The notes under the pieces were generated by a model that had not been told where the DNA came from, did no database searches, and saw only the letters and a list, made by a program, of their open reading frames with translations. The position numbers and the translations under genes are program-made. A stretch of 15,933 bases of DNA from Alphaproteobacteria bacterium (GTDB lineage Bacteria; Pseudomonadota; Alphaproteobacteria; Sphingomonadales; Sphingomonadaceae). Below are positions 1 through 6,843 of the stretch, one piece after another (positions within the stretch are counted from its first letter, which is position 1; each line of letters begins with the position of its first letter). Where the stretch lies: NCBI GenBank assembly GCA_018970965.1, contig JAGWVG010000010.1:1-15933 (forward strand). The letters run 5' to 3'.

Positions 1-635
1 GCCACTTCGAAATTATAGGCGCTAAATTCGCGCTCATTTTCCAAAAACACGTCGCCATAGGTGACGCCATGGTTGTTGAAACGCAGATCATACACGCGGT
101 CGACACCTTGGATATACATAGCCAAGCGTTCCAACCCATAGGTCAGTTCGCCCGCTACCGGCTTGCAATCAAAGCCACCGACTTGTTGAAAATAGGTAAA
201 CTGGGTGACTTCCATGCCATCGCACCAGACTTCCCAGCCCAGGCCCCATGCCCCCAATGTCGGGCTTTCCCAATCATCTTCCACAAAGCGAATGTCGTGC
301 TTGAGAGGATCAATGCCAATTGCGTCCAAGCTGCCCAAATACAGCTCTTGGAGATTCGCAGGGCTGGGCTTCATGATCACCTGATATTGGTAATAATGCT
401 GCAACCGATTTGGGTTTTCGCCATAGCGACCATCGGTTGGCCGACGCGAAGGCTGCACATAGGCAGCGTTCCAGCTGTCTGGCCCCAAAGCGCGCAGCGT
501 GGTGGCGGGATGGAAGGTACCCGCGCCCATGCGCATGTCATAGGGTTGCAAGATGACACAGCCCTGCTTGCCCCAATAATCATGAAGCGTGAGGATCAGG
601 TCCTGAAAACTGAGTGCGTTGTGATCTGCCGACAT
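1..635 (-). CDS. glyQ: Glycyl-tRNA synthetase alpha subunit (partial, 3' end outside window)
   Basis: Translating the minus strand from the ATG at 635 gives 211 residues without a stop, so the gene is cut by the left edge; full-length GlyQ is near 290-300 residues. GlyQ is the catalytic class II subunit of the bacterial alpha2beta2 GlyRS, which charges tRNA-Gly in the cytoplasm. Highly conserved GlyQ blocks are visible: [19 protein letters not shown] (about residues 25-43), [16 protein letters not shown] (62-77), and [19 protein letters not shown] (133-151), followed by [13 protein letters not shown]. Start choice: a weak AAGG lies 7 bases before the ATG and the protein starts as GlyQ proteins do. 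The beta subunit glyS would be expected just beyond the left edge. It is transcribed divergently from the TraB/GumN genes. The opposite-strand reading frame over this region is a shadow. Confidence 0.97.
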   Translation of the reverse strand, partial: MSADHNALSFQDLILTLHDYWGKQGCVILQPYDMRMGAGTFHPATTLRALGPDSWNAAYVQPSRRPTDGRYGENPNRLQHYYQYQVIMKPSPANLQELYLGSLDAIGIDPLKHDIRFVEDDWESPTLGAWGLGWEVWCDGMEVTQFTYFQQVGGFDCKPVAGELTYGLERLAMYIQGVDRVYDLRFNNHGVTYGDVFLENEREFSAYNFEV

Positions 636-642
636 GGCCGGG

Positions 643-671
643 CCTTAGGCGGAGCAGGCATTGCGGGTCAA
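643..671 (-). promoter_or_regulatory. Candidate glyQ promoter (alphaproteobacterial housekeeping type)
   Basis: On the minus strand TTGACCC (671-665) is followed after 14 bases by GCCTAAGG (650-643). This fits the Caulobacter-type housekeeping consensus TTGaCgS-N10-14-GCtANAWC in the -35 and spacing, and partly in the -10. Transcription would start near 637-635, essentially at the glyQ ATG, so the message could be leaderless or have a very short leader. The assignment is from pattern only. Confidence 0.45.
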
Positions 672-699
672 GCAAAGCGCGCCGCTTTTGGCCTTGACC
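666..699. repeat. Imperfect inverted repeat between divergent glyQ and TraB/GumN genes
   Basis: GGTCAAG at 666-672 is repeated inverted as CTTGACC at 693-699. Inside it, CAAAGCG (673-679) can pair with CGCTTTTG (683-690) allowing a small bulge, so the whole could form a stem of about 14 pairs. The left arm contains the glyQ -35 TTGACC, and the right arm presents an identical TTGACC facing the other way. It may be an operator, or just two opposed -35 elements. There is no T-run, so a simple terminator is unlikely. Confidence 0.4.
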
Positions 700-765
700 G
701 GTGGGGACAACGGGCGCAGCCTCCCCCTCCATAAACAAGCCGGGACCAACCCGGACTGGAGAGCG

Positions 766-1686
766 ATGCGGAAGCGAATGGCCCTGTGCGCCATTTGGGC
801 GTTGTTTGGCGTTGGCCCTGCGGTTGCAGGTCAGCCGCAGCACACTGCGCCGCACGCCCAGAAATTCGCCCAATTTGAGCCACATCCCGCGATTTGGCAG
901 GTCAGCGATGGCGATACCACGCTGTATCTTTTTGGCACGACGCACGCACTGCCAAAGCATTTTGCGTGGCAATCCCCAAAGCTGAAGCAGGTGGTGCAAA
1001 CCGCCGATGAATTGGTGGTCGAGTCGCTCGACACTCGCGACTCAAAAGCCAAGAGCGATGCGAGTATTGATGACGCGCTGAACCCAGTCGTTGATAACAA
1101 CCCAATTTTGGGCCGCGTGGCGCTGGAAAAGCGTGCCGCATTGCAAAAGGCAATCACGCGCAGTGGTTTTCCAACCCAATTTTATGATGCGATGCCAACA
1201 TGGATGGCCAGCCTGGTGCTGGCCGTAGAAACTATGACGCAAGATGGGCGGGACAAATCAGAAGGCGTAGAAGCTCGGCTGATCGCCGCCTTTCAGCGCT
1301 CTGGCCGTCCAATCAAAGCGGCTGAGGATGGCAGCCTTATCTTGCGCAAGATGCACGCTCTATCGGCTGATGCGCAGCGCCGAATGCTTGAAAATACGCT
1401 GGACGATATCGACGGCGCCGGTGCCAACAGCGCGGCGATGGATAAGGCGTGGGTCAAGGGCGATGTCGCTGCACTGGCCGATGGTTTCACGCGCGAGGCA
1501 TTGGGGGAGGAGCTTTACACCTTATTGATCTTAAATCGGAATAATGCGTGGTCCGATTGGATTGCAGATCGGATGCACCGCCCAGGCACGGTGCTATTTG
1601 CGGTTGGTGCTGGGCATTTTTCTGGGCCCGATGCGCTCCCCATTCTTTTGGCCCAGCGCGGGATGCGTGTCACACGCATCGATTGA
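766..1686 (+). CDS. TraB/GumN (YbaP-like) family secreted protein, copy 1
   Basis: The product is 306 residues with a typical signal peptide: a KR-containing n-region, a hydrophobic core and AVA-G near residue 21. The mature part has the family hallmarks, WQVSDGDTTLYLFGTTHALP near 44-63 and GTVLFAVGAGHFSG near the C-terminus. The two G-x-x-H motifs (GTTH 57-60 and GAGH 281-284), with a Glu in ELVVESLD between them, match the pattern that in the related Tiki proteins binds metal for proteolysis. Enzyme activity for bacterial members is an inference. I start at the ATG at 766, preceded by GGAGAG, because it begins directly at a signal peptide; upstream in-frame TTG 661 would add 35 residues without secretory character. 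A related gene follows 38 bases after the stop, so the two are probably co-transcribed. The likely location is the periplasm or outer face of the inner membrane. Substrate is unknown. Confidence 0.85.
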   Translation: MRKRMALCAIWALFGVGPAVAGQPQHTAPHAQKFAQFEPHPAIWQVSDGDTTLYLFGTTHALPKHFAWQSPKLKQVVQTADELVVESLDTRDSKAKSDASIDDALNPVVDNNPILGRVALEKRAALQKAITRSGFPTQFYDAMPTWMASLVLAVETMTQDGRDKSEGVEARLIAAFQRSGRPIKAAEDGSLILRKMHALSADAQRRMLENTLDDIDGAGANSAAMDKAWVKGDVAALADGFTREALGEELYTLLILNRNNAWSDWIADRMHRPGTVLFAVGAGHFSGPDALPILLAQRGMRVTRID

Positions 1687-1724
1687 GGCTTGCTTCACCG
1701 CAAAATATCCGCATTTTGTTGGTC

Positions 1725-2624
1725 ATGATGCGTTCCATCCTGTTCCCTTTTGCGGCCGCGCTGGTGTTGATTGCCGCTGCTGAGCCCGCCACCCCCACCA
1801 CATCTCGCCCAAACACAATCAACGCACGCCCTGCGCTGTGGAAAGTGGCCGATGCCGATACGACCATTTATCTGTTTGGCACGGTCCATGTTCTGCAACC
1901 CGGCACGCACTGGTTTGAAGGGCCAATCCGCACAGCTTTTGCCGGATCAGATGAGTTGGTTTTGGAAATGGTGGAGCCGCCAGCCGCGGATGCCACCCAA
2001 ATCATGATGTCCAAAGCGGTCGACCCTGATGGCCCTGCGCTGACGGCCAAGCTAAGCCCCAAAGATGTGCGCCCCTATCGCGCGGCGCTCCGCAGCTTCG
2101 GGATGGATGCCGCAAATTTAGAGCAGTTTGAACCGTGGTTTGTATCAACGCTTATATCCATCATGCCGCTACAAAAGCTGGGCTATGATGTGGAACAAGG
2201 CGTTGAAAAGGGCCTGACGCGCGAAGCCACAGCCACGGGCAAGCCAATTTCTGGCTTGGAAACAATGGCTGAGCAAATTGGCTTTTTCGACAACCTTCCC
2301 GAAGCCGCCCAGATTAAGCTGCTGAACCAAAGTGTGCGCGACATTCCCAAGGCGGAACCCTTCGCACGTGATATGATGCGCTATTGGGCGTCTGGTCAGC
2401 CGGACCAACTTGCAAAATTAATGAACCGCGACATGAATTCCGCGCCCGAACTGAACAAGGTGCTGCTGCGCGATCGCAACCAACATTGGGCGGAATGGAT
2501 CGCCAGAAGATTAGACAAAGCTGGCACGGTCTTTGTTGCTGTTGGCGCCGCACATCTGGCTGGACGCGAGAGCGTGCAGATGCAATTGAAGCTCCATAAG
2601 CTGAAAGCCGTGCGGATAAATTAG
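1725..2624 (+). CDS. TraB/GumN (YbaP-like) family secreted protein, copy 2
   Basis: This 299-residue protein is a diverged paralogue of the preceding one. It has a signal peptide (hydrophobic residues 4-19), then ALWKVADADTTIYLFGTVHVL and, near the end, GTVFVAVGAAHLAG. Both G-x-x-H motifs are kept (GTVH 52-55, GAAH 274-277), as is the Glu in ELVLEMVE, so the presumed metal site is intact. The two copies align along their whole length, for example RNNAWSDWIADRM against RNQHWAEWIARRL. ATG ATG at 1725/1728 are equally possible starts; neither has a clear Shine-Dalgarno sequence. The frame stays open upstream into copy 1, but that part is not secretory in character. A small AT-rich inverted repeat (CAAAAT 1701-1706, ATTTTG 1713-1718) lies just before the start. 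Function is unknown; the neighbouring translation genes give no clue. Confidence 0.85.
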   Translation: MMRSILFPFAAALVLIAAAEPATPTTSRPNTINARPALWKVADADTTIYLFGTVHVLQPGTHWFEGPIRTAFAGSDELVLEMVEPPAADATQIMMSKAVDPDGPALTAKLSPKDVRPYRAALRSFGMDAANLEQFEPWFVSTLISIMPLQKLGYDVEQGVEKGLTREATATGKPISGLETMAEQIGFFDNLPEAAQIKLLNQSVRDIPKAEPFARDMMRYWASGQPDQLAKLMNRDMNSAPELNKVLLRDRNQHWAEWIARRLDKAGTVFVAVGAAHLAGRESVQMQLKLHKLKAVRIN

Positions 2625-2637
2625 CCCATCCGCGGCT
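2606..2637 (+). terminator. Hairpin spanning the stop of the second TraB/GumN gene
   Basis: AGCC-gt-GCGGAT (2606-2617) can pair with ATCCGC-GGCT (2628-2637) around a 10-base loop that holds the TAG stop, giving 10 pairs with one 2-base bulge. There is no following T-run, so it would be a Rho-aided terminator or 3'-end stabiliser rather than a classic intrinsic terminator. Confidence 0.35.
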
Positions 2638-2654
2638 CATGCGCCCGCTTTGGC

Positions 2655-2682
2655 TTGCGTTTCGCGCACATTTCGCTTAGGG
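2655..2682 (+). promoter_or_regulatory. Candidate rplY promoter
   Basis: TTGCGTT (2655-2661), a 13-base spacer and GCTTAGGG (2675-2682) resemble the Caulobacter-type housekeeping promoter TTGaCgS-N10-14-GCtANAWC. Transcription would start near 2689 and leave an rplY leader of about 60 bases. The element has the same layout as the candidate glyQ promoter. The match is partial, so confidence is limited. Confidence 0.35.
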
Positions 2683-2752
2683 CCGCGCGCTTCCGCTGTG
2701 GTCATCCCTGGAGGCGTGGCGGAAAGACTGAACTTTTTATTTGGAGATAGAC

Positions 2753-3361
2753 ATGAGCGATCAGCTGACACTGTCGGCCGAATTGCGCGAACGGGCTGGC
2801 AAGGGAGCCTCCCGCGATCTGCGCAACAATGGCCGCGTGCCTGCCGTGGTTTACGGCAACAAGGAAGAACCGACTGCCATCCACATCGAAGAAAAGATGT
2901 TGATGAAGGCGCTGCATACAGGCCACTTCATGAACTCAATCGTCATGATTGAAGTTGGTGGCAAGCAAGTGCGCACGCTGCCCAAGGACGTCGCCTTCCA
3001 TCCGGTAACTGATCGCCCGCTCCATGCAGACTTCCTGCGCATTGGTGAGCATAGCGAAGTGCACGTGAACGTGCCGGTTCACTTCACCGATGAAGATCTG
3101 TCGCCGGGCATGAAGCGCGGTGCGGTGCTGAACATTGTGGCGCACGAACTGGAACTGGTGTGCGACGCGGCGCTGATCCCCGACGAAATTTCAATTTCGT
3201 TGAAGGGTCTGGAAGTCGGCGATTCGATCCACATTCAAGATGTGACGCTTCCCGCCGGTGCGCGCAGCGGCGTTACCGATCGTGACTTCACCATTGCAAC
3301 GCTGGTTGCGCCCTCGGGCCTGAAGTCGGCCGAAGGCGATACGACCAAGGAAGCAGAATAA
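2753..3361 (+). CDS. rplY: 50S ribosomal protein L25, long Ctc/TL5 form
   Basis: The product is 202 residues. The N-terminal L25 domain (about 5-95) shows the typical opening [21 protein letters not shown] and then VPAVVYG, followed by the TL5/Ctc C-terminal beta domain (about 100-190; [27 protein letters not shown]). L25 binds 5S rRNA in the large subunit. Many bacteria, including alphaproteobacteria, carry this two-domain form, unlike the short E. coli L25. ATG 2753 is chosen because GGAG at 2743-2746 is well placed and the N-terminus fits the family; TTG 2741 would lie on the Shine-Dalgarno itself. The tail after residue 190 is acidic and probably disordered. It is the first gene of an apparent rplY-pth-ychF unit, a common arrangement. 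Confidence 0.96.
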   Translation: MSDQLTLSAELRERAGKGASRDLRNNGRVPAVVYGNKEEPTAIHIEEKMLMKALHTGHFMNSIVMIEVGGKQVRTLPKDVAFHPVTDRPLHADFLRIGEHSEVHVNVPVHFTDEDLSPGMKRGAVLNIVAHELELVCDAALIPDEISISLKGLEVGDSIHIQDVTLPAGARSGVTDRDFTIATLVAPSGLKSAEGDTTKEAE

Positions 3362-3373
3362 TCCATTTGCGTC

Positions 3374-3396
3374 CCCCGTCTCGGGCTGAGGCGGGG
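3374..3396 (+). terminator. GC-rich hairpin between rplY and pth
   Basis: CCCCGTCTC (3374-3382) pairs with GAGGCGGGG (3388-3396) around the loop GGGCT: nine consecutive pairs with one U-G wobble. No T-run follows, and the pth ribosome binding site starts seven bases later. It may be a partial terminator, attenuator or RNA-stability element that sets the ratio of L25 to the downstream proteins. Whether it stops transcription cannot be told from sequence. Confidence 0.5.
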
Positions 3397-3415
3397 TGAT
3401 GCAGGGGAGATGTTT

Positions 3416-3988
3416 GTGCAAATTTGGGCAGGCCTCGGCAATCCCGGCGCGCAATATGCCATGCACCGCCACAATGTGGGGTTCATGATTGCCGACGTGA
3501 TTGCGGAGGCCTTCTCTTTTACGCCGTGGAAGACCCGCTTTCAGGGCTTGGCCGCTGAAGGCCGGATTGGCACCGATAAAGTGCTGCTCTTAAAACCCGC
3601 GACCTTCATGAACGAAAGCGGCCGCAGCATTGGCGAAGCGATGCGCTTCTTCAAGCTAACTCCGGCGGATGTCACGGTGTTCTATGACGAGCTGGATCTT
3701 GACCCGTTCCGCGTCAAGGTGAAGCGCGGTGGCGGCGCTGCGGGCCATAATGGCATCCGATCGACCATTGCGCATATTGGGGAAGAGTTTCGCCGTGTGC
3801 GCTTGGGTATTGGCCATCCGGGCCATAAGGATCGGGTGACAGGCTATGTGCTTGGCCCCTTCGCCAAGGCCGAGCAGGATGATCTGACCGACATGCTCGG
3901 CGCTGTCTCTGCTGAAGCGCCGTGGCTGGCCGATGGTGATGATGTGCGCTTTATGAATGATGTCGCACGGCGATTGCAAAAGGACTGA
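3416..3988 (+). CDS. pth: Peptidyl-tRNA hydrolase
   Basis: Pth releases tRNA from peptidyl-tRNAs that drop off the ribosome. The protein is 190 residues, the usual size for the family. The catalytic and substrate-binding residues of the family are all present when numbered from the GTG at 3416: Asn9 in GLGNPG, His19 in HRHNVGF, Asn66 in FMNESG, Asp91 in YDELDL and Asn112 in GHNG. I prefer GTG 3416 to ATG 3410: AGGGGAGA at 3403-3410 overlaps the ATG but lies 5 bases before the GTG, and MQIWAGLGNPG is the usual sphingomonad-type beginning. It lies between rplY and ychF. The stop is 4 bases before the ychF ATG, so the two are likely translated together. Confidence 0.96.
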   Translation: MQIWAGLGNPGAQYAMHRHNVGFMIADVIAEAFSFTPWKTRFQGLAAEGRIGTDKVLLLKPATFMNESGRSIGEAMRFFKLTPADVTVFYDELDLDPFRVKVKRGGGAAGHNGIRSTIAHIGEEFRRVRLGIGHPGHKDRVTGYVLGPFAKAEQDDLTDMLGAVSAEAPWLADGDDVRFMNDVARRLQKD

Positions 3989-3992
3989 TAAA

Positions 3993-5093
3993 ATGGGTTT
4001 CAAATGTGGCATTGTCGGGCTGCCCAATGTGGGGAAATCGACGCTGTTTAACGCACTGACGGAAACACAGGCAGCGCAGGCCGCCAATTATCCGTTCTGC
4101 ACAATTGAGCCCAATGTCGGCAACGTCGCCGTGCCGGATCCGCGCCTCGATGTGATTGCCAAAATTGGCGGTAGCGCCAAGATTATCGAAACCCAGCTGA
4201 GCTTTGTTGATATTGCCGGGCTGGTCCGTGGCGCCTCGAAGGGCGAAGGCCTGGGCAACCAGTTCCTTGCCAATATCCGCGAGGTGGATGCCATCGTCCA
4301 TGTGTTGCGCTGCTTTGAGAATGACGACATTCAACATGTCGACAACCGGATCGACCCGATTTCGGATGCGGATACCGTCGAAACCGAATTGATGCTGGCG
4401 GATTTGGAAAGTTTGGAAAAGCGCGTTCCCAACTTCCAGAAAAAAGCCGCCCAAGGCGATAAGGAAGCGAAGATTGCCGCAAGCGTTCTGGGCAAGGCGC
4501 TAGACCTGCTGCGCGATGGCAAGCCTGCGCGCCTGACCGAGCGTGCCGATGTCGAGGAAGAAAAAGTCTTCCAGCAAGCGCAATTGCTGACGTCAAAGCC
4601 TGTGCTTTATGTCTGCAATGTCGATGAAGCCGCTGCCGCCACGGGCAATGACTTGTCGGCAAAGGTGTTTGCCAAGGCCAAGGCCGAAGGTGCCGAAGCC
4701 GTAATCGTCTCAGCCGCAATTGAGGCGGACATTGTGACAATGCCTGTGGAAGATCGCGCCGAATTTTTGGCAGATTTGGGCCTTCAGGAAACCGGCCTCG
4801 CGCGCATCATCCGTGCGGGCTATGATCTGCTCCACCTCATCACCTTCTTCACTGTCGGCCCCAAAGAGGCCCGTGCCTGGACTGTCTTTCGCGGGGCCAA
4901 AGCGCCGCAAGCCGCTGGCGTTATTCACACCGATTTTGAAAAAGGCTTTATTCGCGCGGAAACCATGGCCTTCCAAGATTATGTTGACCATGGCGGCGAA
5001 GCCGGGGCCAAAGAAGCGGGCAAATGGCGGTCGGAAGGCAAAGACTATGTTGTCCAAGATGGCGACATCATGCTGTTCCGCTTCAATGTCTGA
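3993..5093 (+). CDS. ychF: Ribosome-binding ATPase of the Obg-related YchF/OLA1 family
   Basis: This is a 366-residue protein, the standard length. The G1/P-loop is GLPNVGKST (9-17), the G3 motif is DIAGLVRGA (73-81), and the G4 position carries NVDE (209-212) instead of NKxD. That change is typical of YchF and goes with its preference for ATP over GTP. A helical coiled-coil segment (about 125-200) and a C-terminal TGS domain (about 282-366; [20 protein letters not shown], then the conserved [10 protein letters not shown] end) complete the family layout. YchF binds ribosomes and has been linked to translation and the oxidative stress response. AGGA at 3981-3984, inside the end of pth, is its Shine-Dalgarno. 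Its TGA overlaps a possible ATG of the next gene (TGATG at 5091-5095). Confidence 0.97.
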   Translation: MGFKCGIVGLPNVGKSTLFNALTETQAAQAANYPFCTIEPNVGNVAVPDPRLDVIAKIGGSAKIIETQLSFVDIAGLVRGASKGEGLGNQFLANIREVDAIVHVLRCFENDDIQHVDNRIDPISDADTVETELMLADLESLEKRVPNFQKKAAQGDKEAKIAASVLGKALDLLRDGKPARLTERADVEEEKVFQQAQLLTSKPVLYVCNVDEAAAATGNDLSAKVFAKAKAEGAEAVIVSAAIEADIVTMPVEDRAEFLADLGLQETGLARIIRAGYDLLHLITFFTVGPKEARAWTVFRGAKAPQAAGVIHTDFEKGFIRAETMAFQDYVDHGGEAGAKEAGKWRSEGKDYVVQDGDIMLFRFNV

Positions 5094-5128
5094 TGGACGG
5101 CGCCGCTAGGCCATCCTATTTACGGGCC

Positions 5129-5467
5129 ATGCTGCGCAAATTGATGATTGCATTGCTGACTTTATGCCTCGCGGCACCTGCTGTCGCGTTGCCCGCATGC
5201 CATGGCATGCCAATGCAAGCCACGCAGAGTGTGAAGGCCGCCCCCATGACGCATGATGGCGACCATCACATGCCTGCCAAATCGCCGGAAGAAGGCCCGC
5301 TTGACCAACTGCGCCTTGCGCATGGCTGTTTGGGCTGTGCGACGCCGATGACCAGCACAGAGGAACCTGCGCCAATCATCCTTGAACAATTAGTCCCCTG
5401 GCACACCCCAATCGCGCATCTTTCTGCCCGCAATCAACGCCCCGATACGCCGCCGCCACGCGCCTGA
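5129..5467 (+). CDS. Small secreted His/Met/Cys-rich protein, probable metal binder
   Basis: I do not recognise a named family with certainty; it may be DUF2946-like. From the ATG at 5129 the product is 112 residues with a clear signal peptide (LRKLMIALLTLCLAAPAVA, cleavage near 20/21). The mature part is rich in possible metal ligands: ACHGMPM (23-29), HDGDHHMP (42-49) and HGCLGC with a CxxC (65-70). The C-terminal 30 residues are proline-rich and look disordered. This suggests a periplasmic metal sensor, carrier or sink, most plausibly for copper; that is inference. An earlier in-frame ATG at 5093 overlaps the ychF stop (TGATG) and would lengthen the n-region by 12 residues; neither start has a strong ribosome site. 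The next gene starts 43 bases later, is also His/Met-rich, and is likely its functional partner. Confidence 0.75.
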   Translation: MLRKLMIALLTLCLAAPAVALPACHGMPMQATQSVKAAPMTHDGDHHMPAKSPEEGPLDQLRLAHGCLGCATPMTSTEEPAPIILEQLVPWHTPIAHLSARNQRPDTPPPRA

Positions 5468-5510
5468 TGTGTTTCTTTCCTCAAAAGAATTCATCAGACT
5501 GGAGATTGTT

Positions 5511-6785
5511 ATGAACACCGCTTTTCGTGCGGCACTGCTGTGCGCGGCACTGCCCGCTGCCTCTGTGATGGCGCAAGACCATAGCCATATGCATCATGAA
5601 GGCCATGCCATGCCCATGGCTGACATGCCGGATATGCCCAAAAAGGACGCGCCGGATTTTGCTGAAGGATCGGGTACCGCCCGCCTCCCCGGCATTGAGG
5701 GCGGGATGCACGGGCTACACCTTGCCCAAGAGGATTGGATGGTCATGGCACATGGCAGCCTTTCCACCCAATATACCGACCATTCGGGCCCGCGTGGCGA
5801 TAGCAGGCTATACGCCACATCCATGGCGATGGTCACAGGCAGCAAAGACACGCCTTGGGGGCGTATTCGGCTGAAATCCATGTTCAGCCTTGAGCCGCTG
5901 ATGTCCAATCGCGGCTATCCCAATCTCTTTGCAACAGGTGAAACAGCAGGCGGCAAGCCACTGGTTGACCGGCAACATCCGCATGATCTGTTTATGGAAT
6001 TGGCCGGCCGTGTTGATTTCAACATGTCTGCCAACAGCGGCGTATTTCTCTATGGTGGGCCCGTTGGCGAACCTGCCTTAGGGCCAAGTGCGTTCATGCA
6101 CCGCAGTTCTGCCGCGTATAATCCAGAGCCGCCAATTACCCATCATTGGTTTGATTCCACGCATATTACTTATGGCGTTGCAACCGCGGGCTATTTCTCG
6201 CCCAAGGTTCAACTCGAAGGATCTTTGTTCACGGGTAAAGAGCCCGATGAGCGGCGCTGGGACATTGAAAAGCCGCGTTTTGACAGCTGGTCGCTCCGCG
6301 GCACGTTCACGCCCAGCCCCAATTGGGCGATGCAAATCAGCCATGGTCAGTTGAAAGAACCAGAAGCCACGCATGCGCATGAGGATGAAAAGCGGACCAC
6401 CGCCAGCATCCATTATGCAAATGCAAAAGGCGTTTCCACGATGCTTGCCTTTTCCGCCAAAAAGCGCGGCCATGGCGAAACGCTGACCGCGTGGCTGGCT
6501 GAAGCAAATTGGAATGTGACCGAAAGTCACAGCATCTTTGGTCGCATGGAAAACGTCCGCAATGATGAGCTTTTTCCAGATCATGATGATCCCCGCCATG
6601 ACACTGCCTATCGTGTCACAAAGATGCAGGCGGGCTATGCCTATCGGCTCCCCATTACTGGCCCCTTGTCACTTGCCATCGGGGGCAGTGCCTCTGCCTA
6701 TTTGAAGCCAGCGGCATTAGATGCTGTCTATGGCAAAAACCCTTGGGGCTATACGCTTTTTGCAAAGCTCAGCTTGGGCCATTGA
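5511..6785 (+). CDS. Predicted outer-membrane beta-barrel protein with His/Met-rich N-terminus (metal-associated)
   Basis: The product is 424 residues with a signal peptide (1-21, cleavage after VMA). Directly after it lies a His/Met-rich segment, QDHSHMHHEGHAMPMADMPD (22-41), reminiscent of the N-termini of copper-resistance proteins. The rest alternates polar and hydrophobic residues with many aromatic and glycine positions, as in outer-membrane barrels. Conserved-looking landmarks are DRQHPHD (153-159), GPSAFMHR (191-198) and HHWFDSTHIT (211-220); I associate such motifs with an uncharacterised family often found beside heavy-metal efflux genes, from memory and unverified. GGAGA at 5501-5505 supports ATG 5511. 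No CopA, CusA or P-type ATPase gene is in the window, so the pair is separate from any efflux pump here. The stop (6783-6785) lies inside a palindrome that may control the following globin. Confidence 0.75.
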   Translation: MNTAFRAALLCAALPAASVMAQDHSHMHHEGHAMPMADMPDMPKKDAPDFAEGSGTARLPGIEGGMHGLHLAQEDWMVMAHGSLSTQYTDHSGPRGDSRLYATSMAMVTGSKDTPWGRIRLKSMFSLEPLMSNRGYPNLFATGETAGGKPLVDRQHPHDLFMELAGRVDFNMSANSGVFLYGGPVGEPALGPSAFMHRSSAAYNPEPPITHHWFDSTHITYGVATAGYFSPKVQLEGSLFTGKEPDERRWDIEKPRFDSWSLRGTFTPSPNWAMQISHGQLKEPEATHAHEDEKRTTASIHYANAKGVSTMLAFSAKKRGHGETLTAWLAEANWNVTESHSIFGRMENVRNDELFPDHDDPRHDTAYRVTKMQAGYAYRLPITGPLSLAIGGSASAYLKPAALDAVYGKNPWGYTLFAKLSLGH

Positions 6786-6795
6786 CTTAGGTCAA
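6782..6795 (+). promoter_or_regulatory. FNR/FixK-type palindromic operator upstream of globin gene
   Basis: TTGAC-TTAG-GTCAA is a perfect 5-bp inverted repeat with a 4-base spacer. It matches the FNR/FixK/Dnr-type consensus TTGA(T/C)-N4-(G/A)TCAA of the Crp-Fnr superfamily. It overlaps the stop codon of the upstream gene and ends 48 bases before the globin start. If used as a class II activator site (centred at about -41.5), transcription would begin near 6830, right at the globin Shine-Dalgarno. A target gene for oxygen or NO binding makes biological sense. Recognised by eye; not tested. Confidence 0.5.
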
Positions 6796-6798
6796 GGC

Positions 6799-6842
6799 GT
6801 CGTCTCCTCCAGCCCGGCACCAACAAGGCTGGAGGAGATGAC
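6799..6842 (+). promoter_or_regulatory. Long hairpin enclosing the globin ribosome binding site
   Basis: TCTCCTCCAGCC (6803-6814) is followed by its exact inverse GGCTGGAGGAGA (6827-6838) after a 12-base loop. Four more pairs (6799-6802 with 6839-6842, one G-U) extend the stem to 16 pairs. The right arm contains the whole Shine-Dalgarno GGAGGAG (6831-6837), and the pairing ends one base before the globin ATG at 6844. In an RNA that includes both arms the ribosome site would be buried. No T-run follows. Possible roles: translational block on read-through transcripts, RNA thermometer or ligand/protein-controlled switch. Confidence 0.7.
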
Positions 6843-6843
6843 C

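Noticed and set aside
69..734. Plus-strand open frame of 221 codons over the left edge
   Set aside because: It is the antisense of glyQ, whose minus-strand translation matches the GlyRS alpha subunit throughout.
661..765. Upstream TTG start for the first TraB/GumN gene
   Set aside because: The added 35 residues are not secretory and overlap the divergent glyQ promoter; ATG 766 gives a clean signal peptide.
4617..4631. Broken G4 motif in YchF (NVDE instead of NKxD)
   Set aside because: This is the normal state of the YchF/OLA1 family and explains its ATP preference, so it is not a defect.
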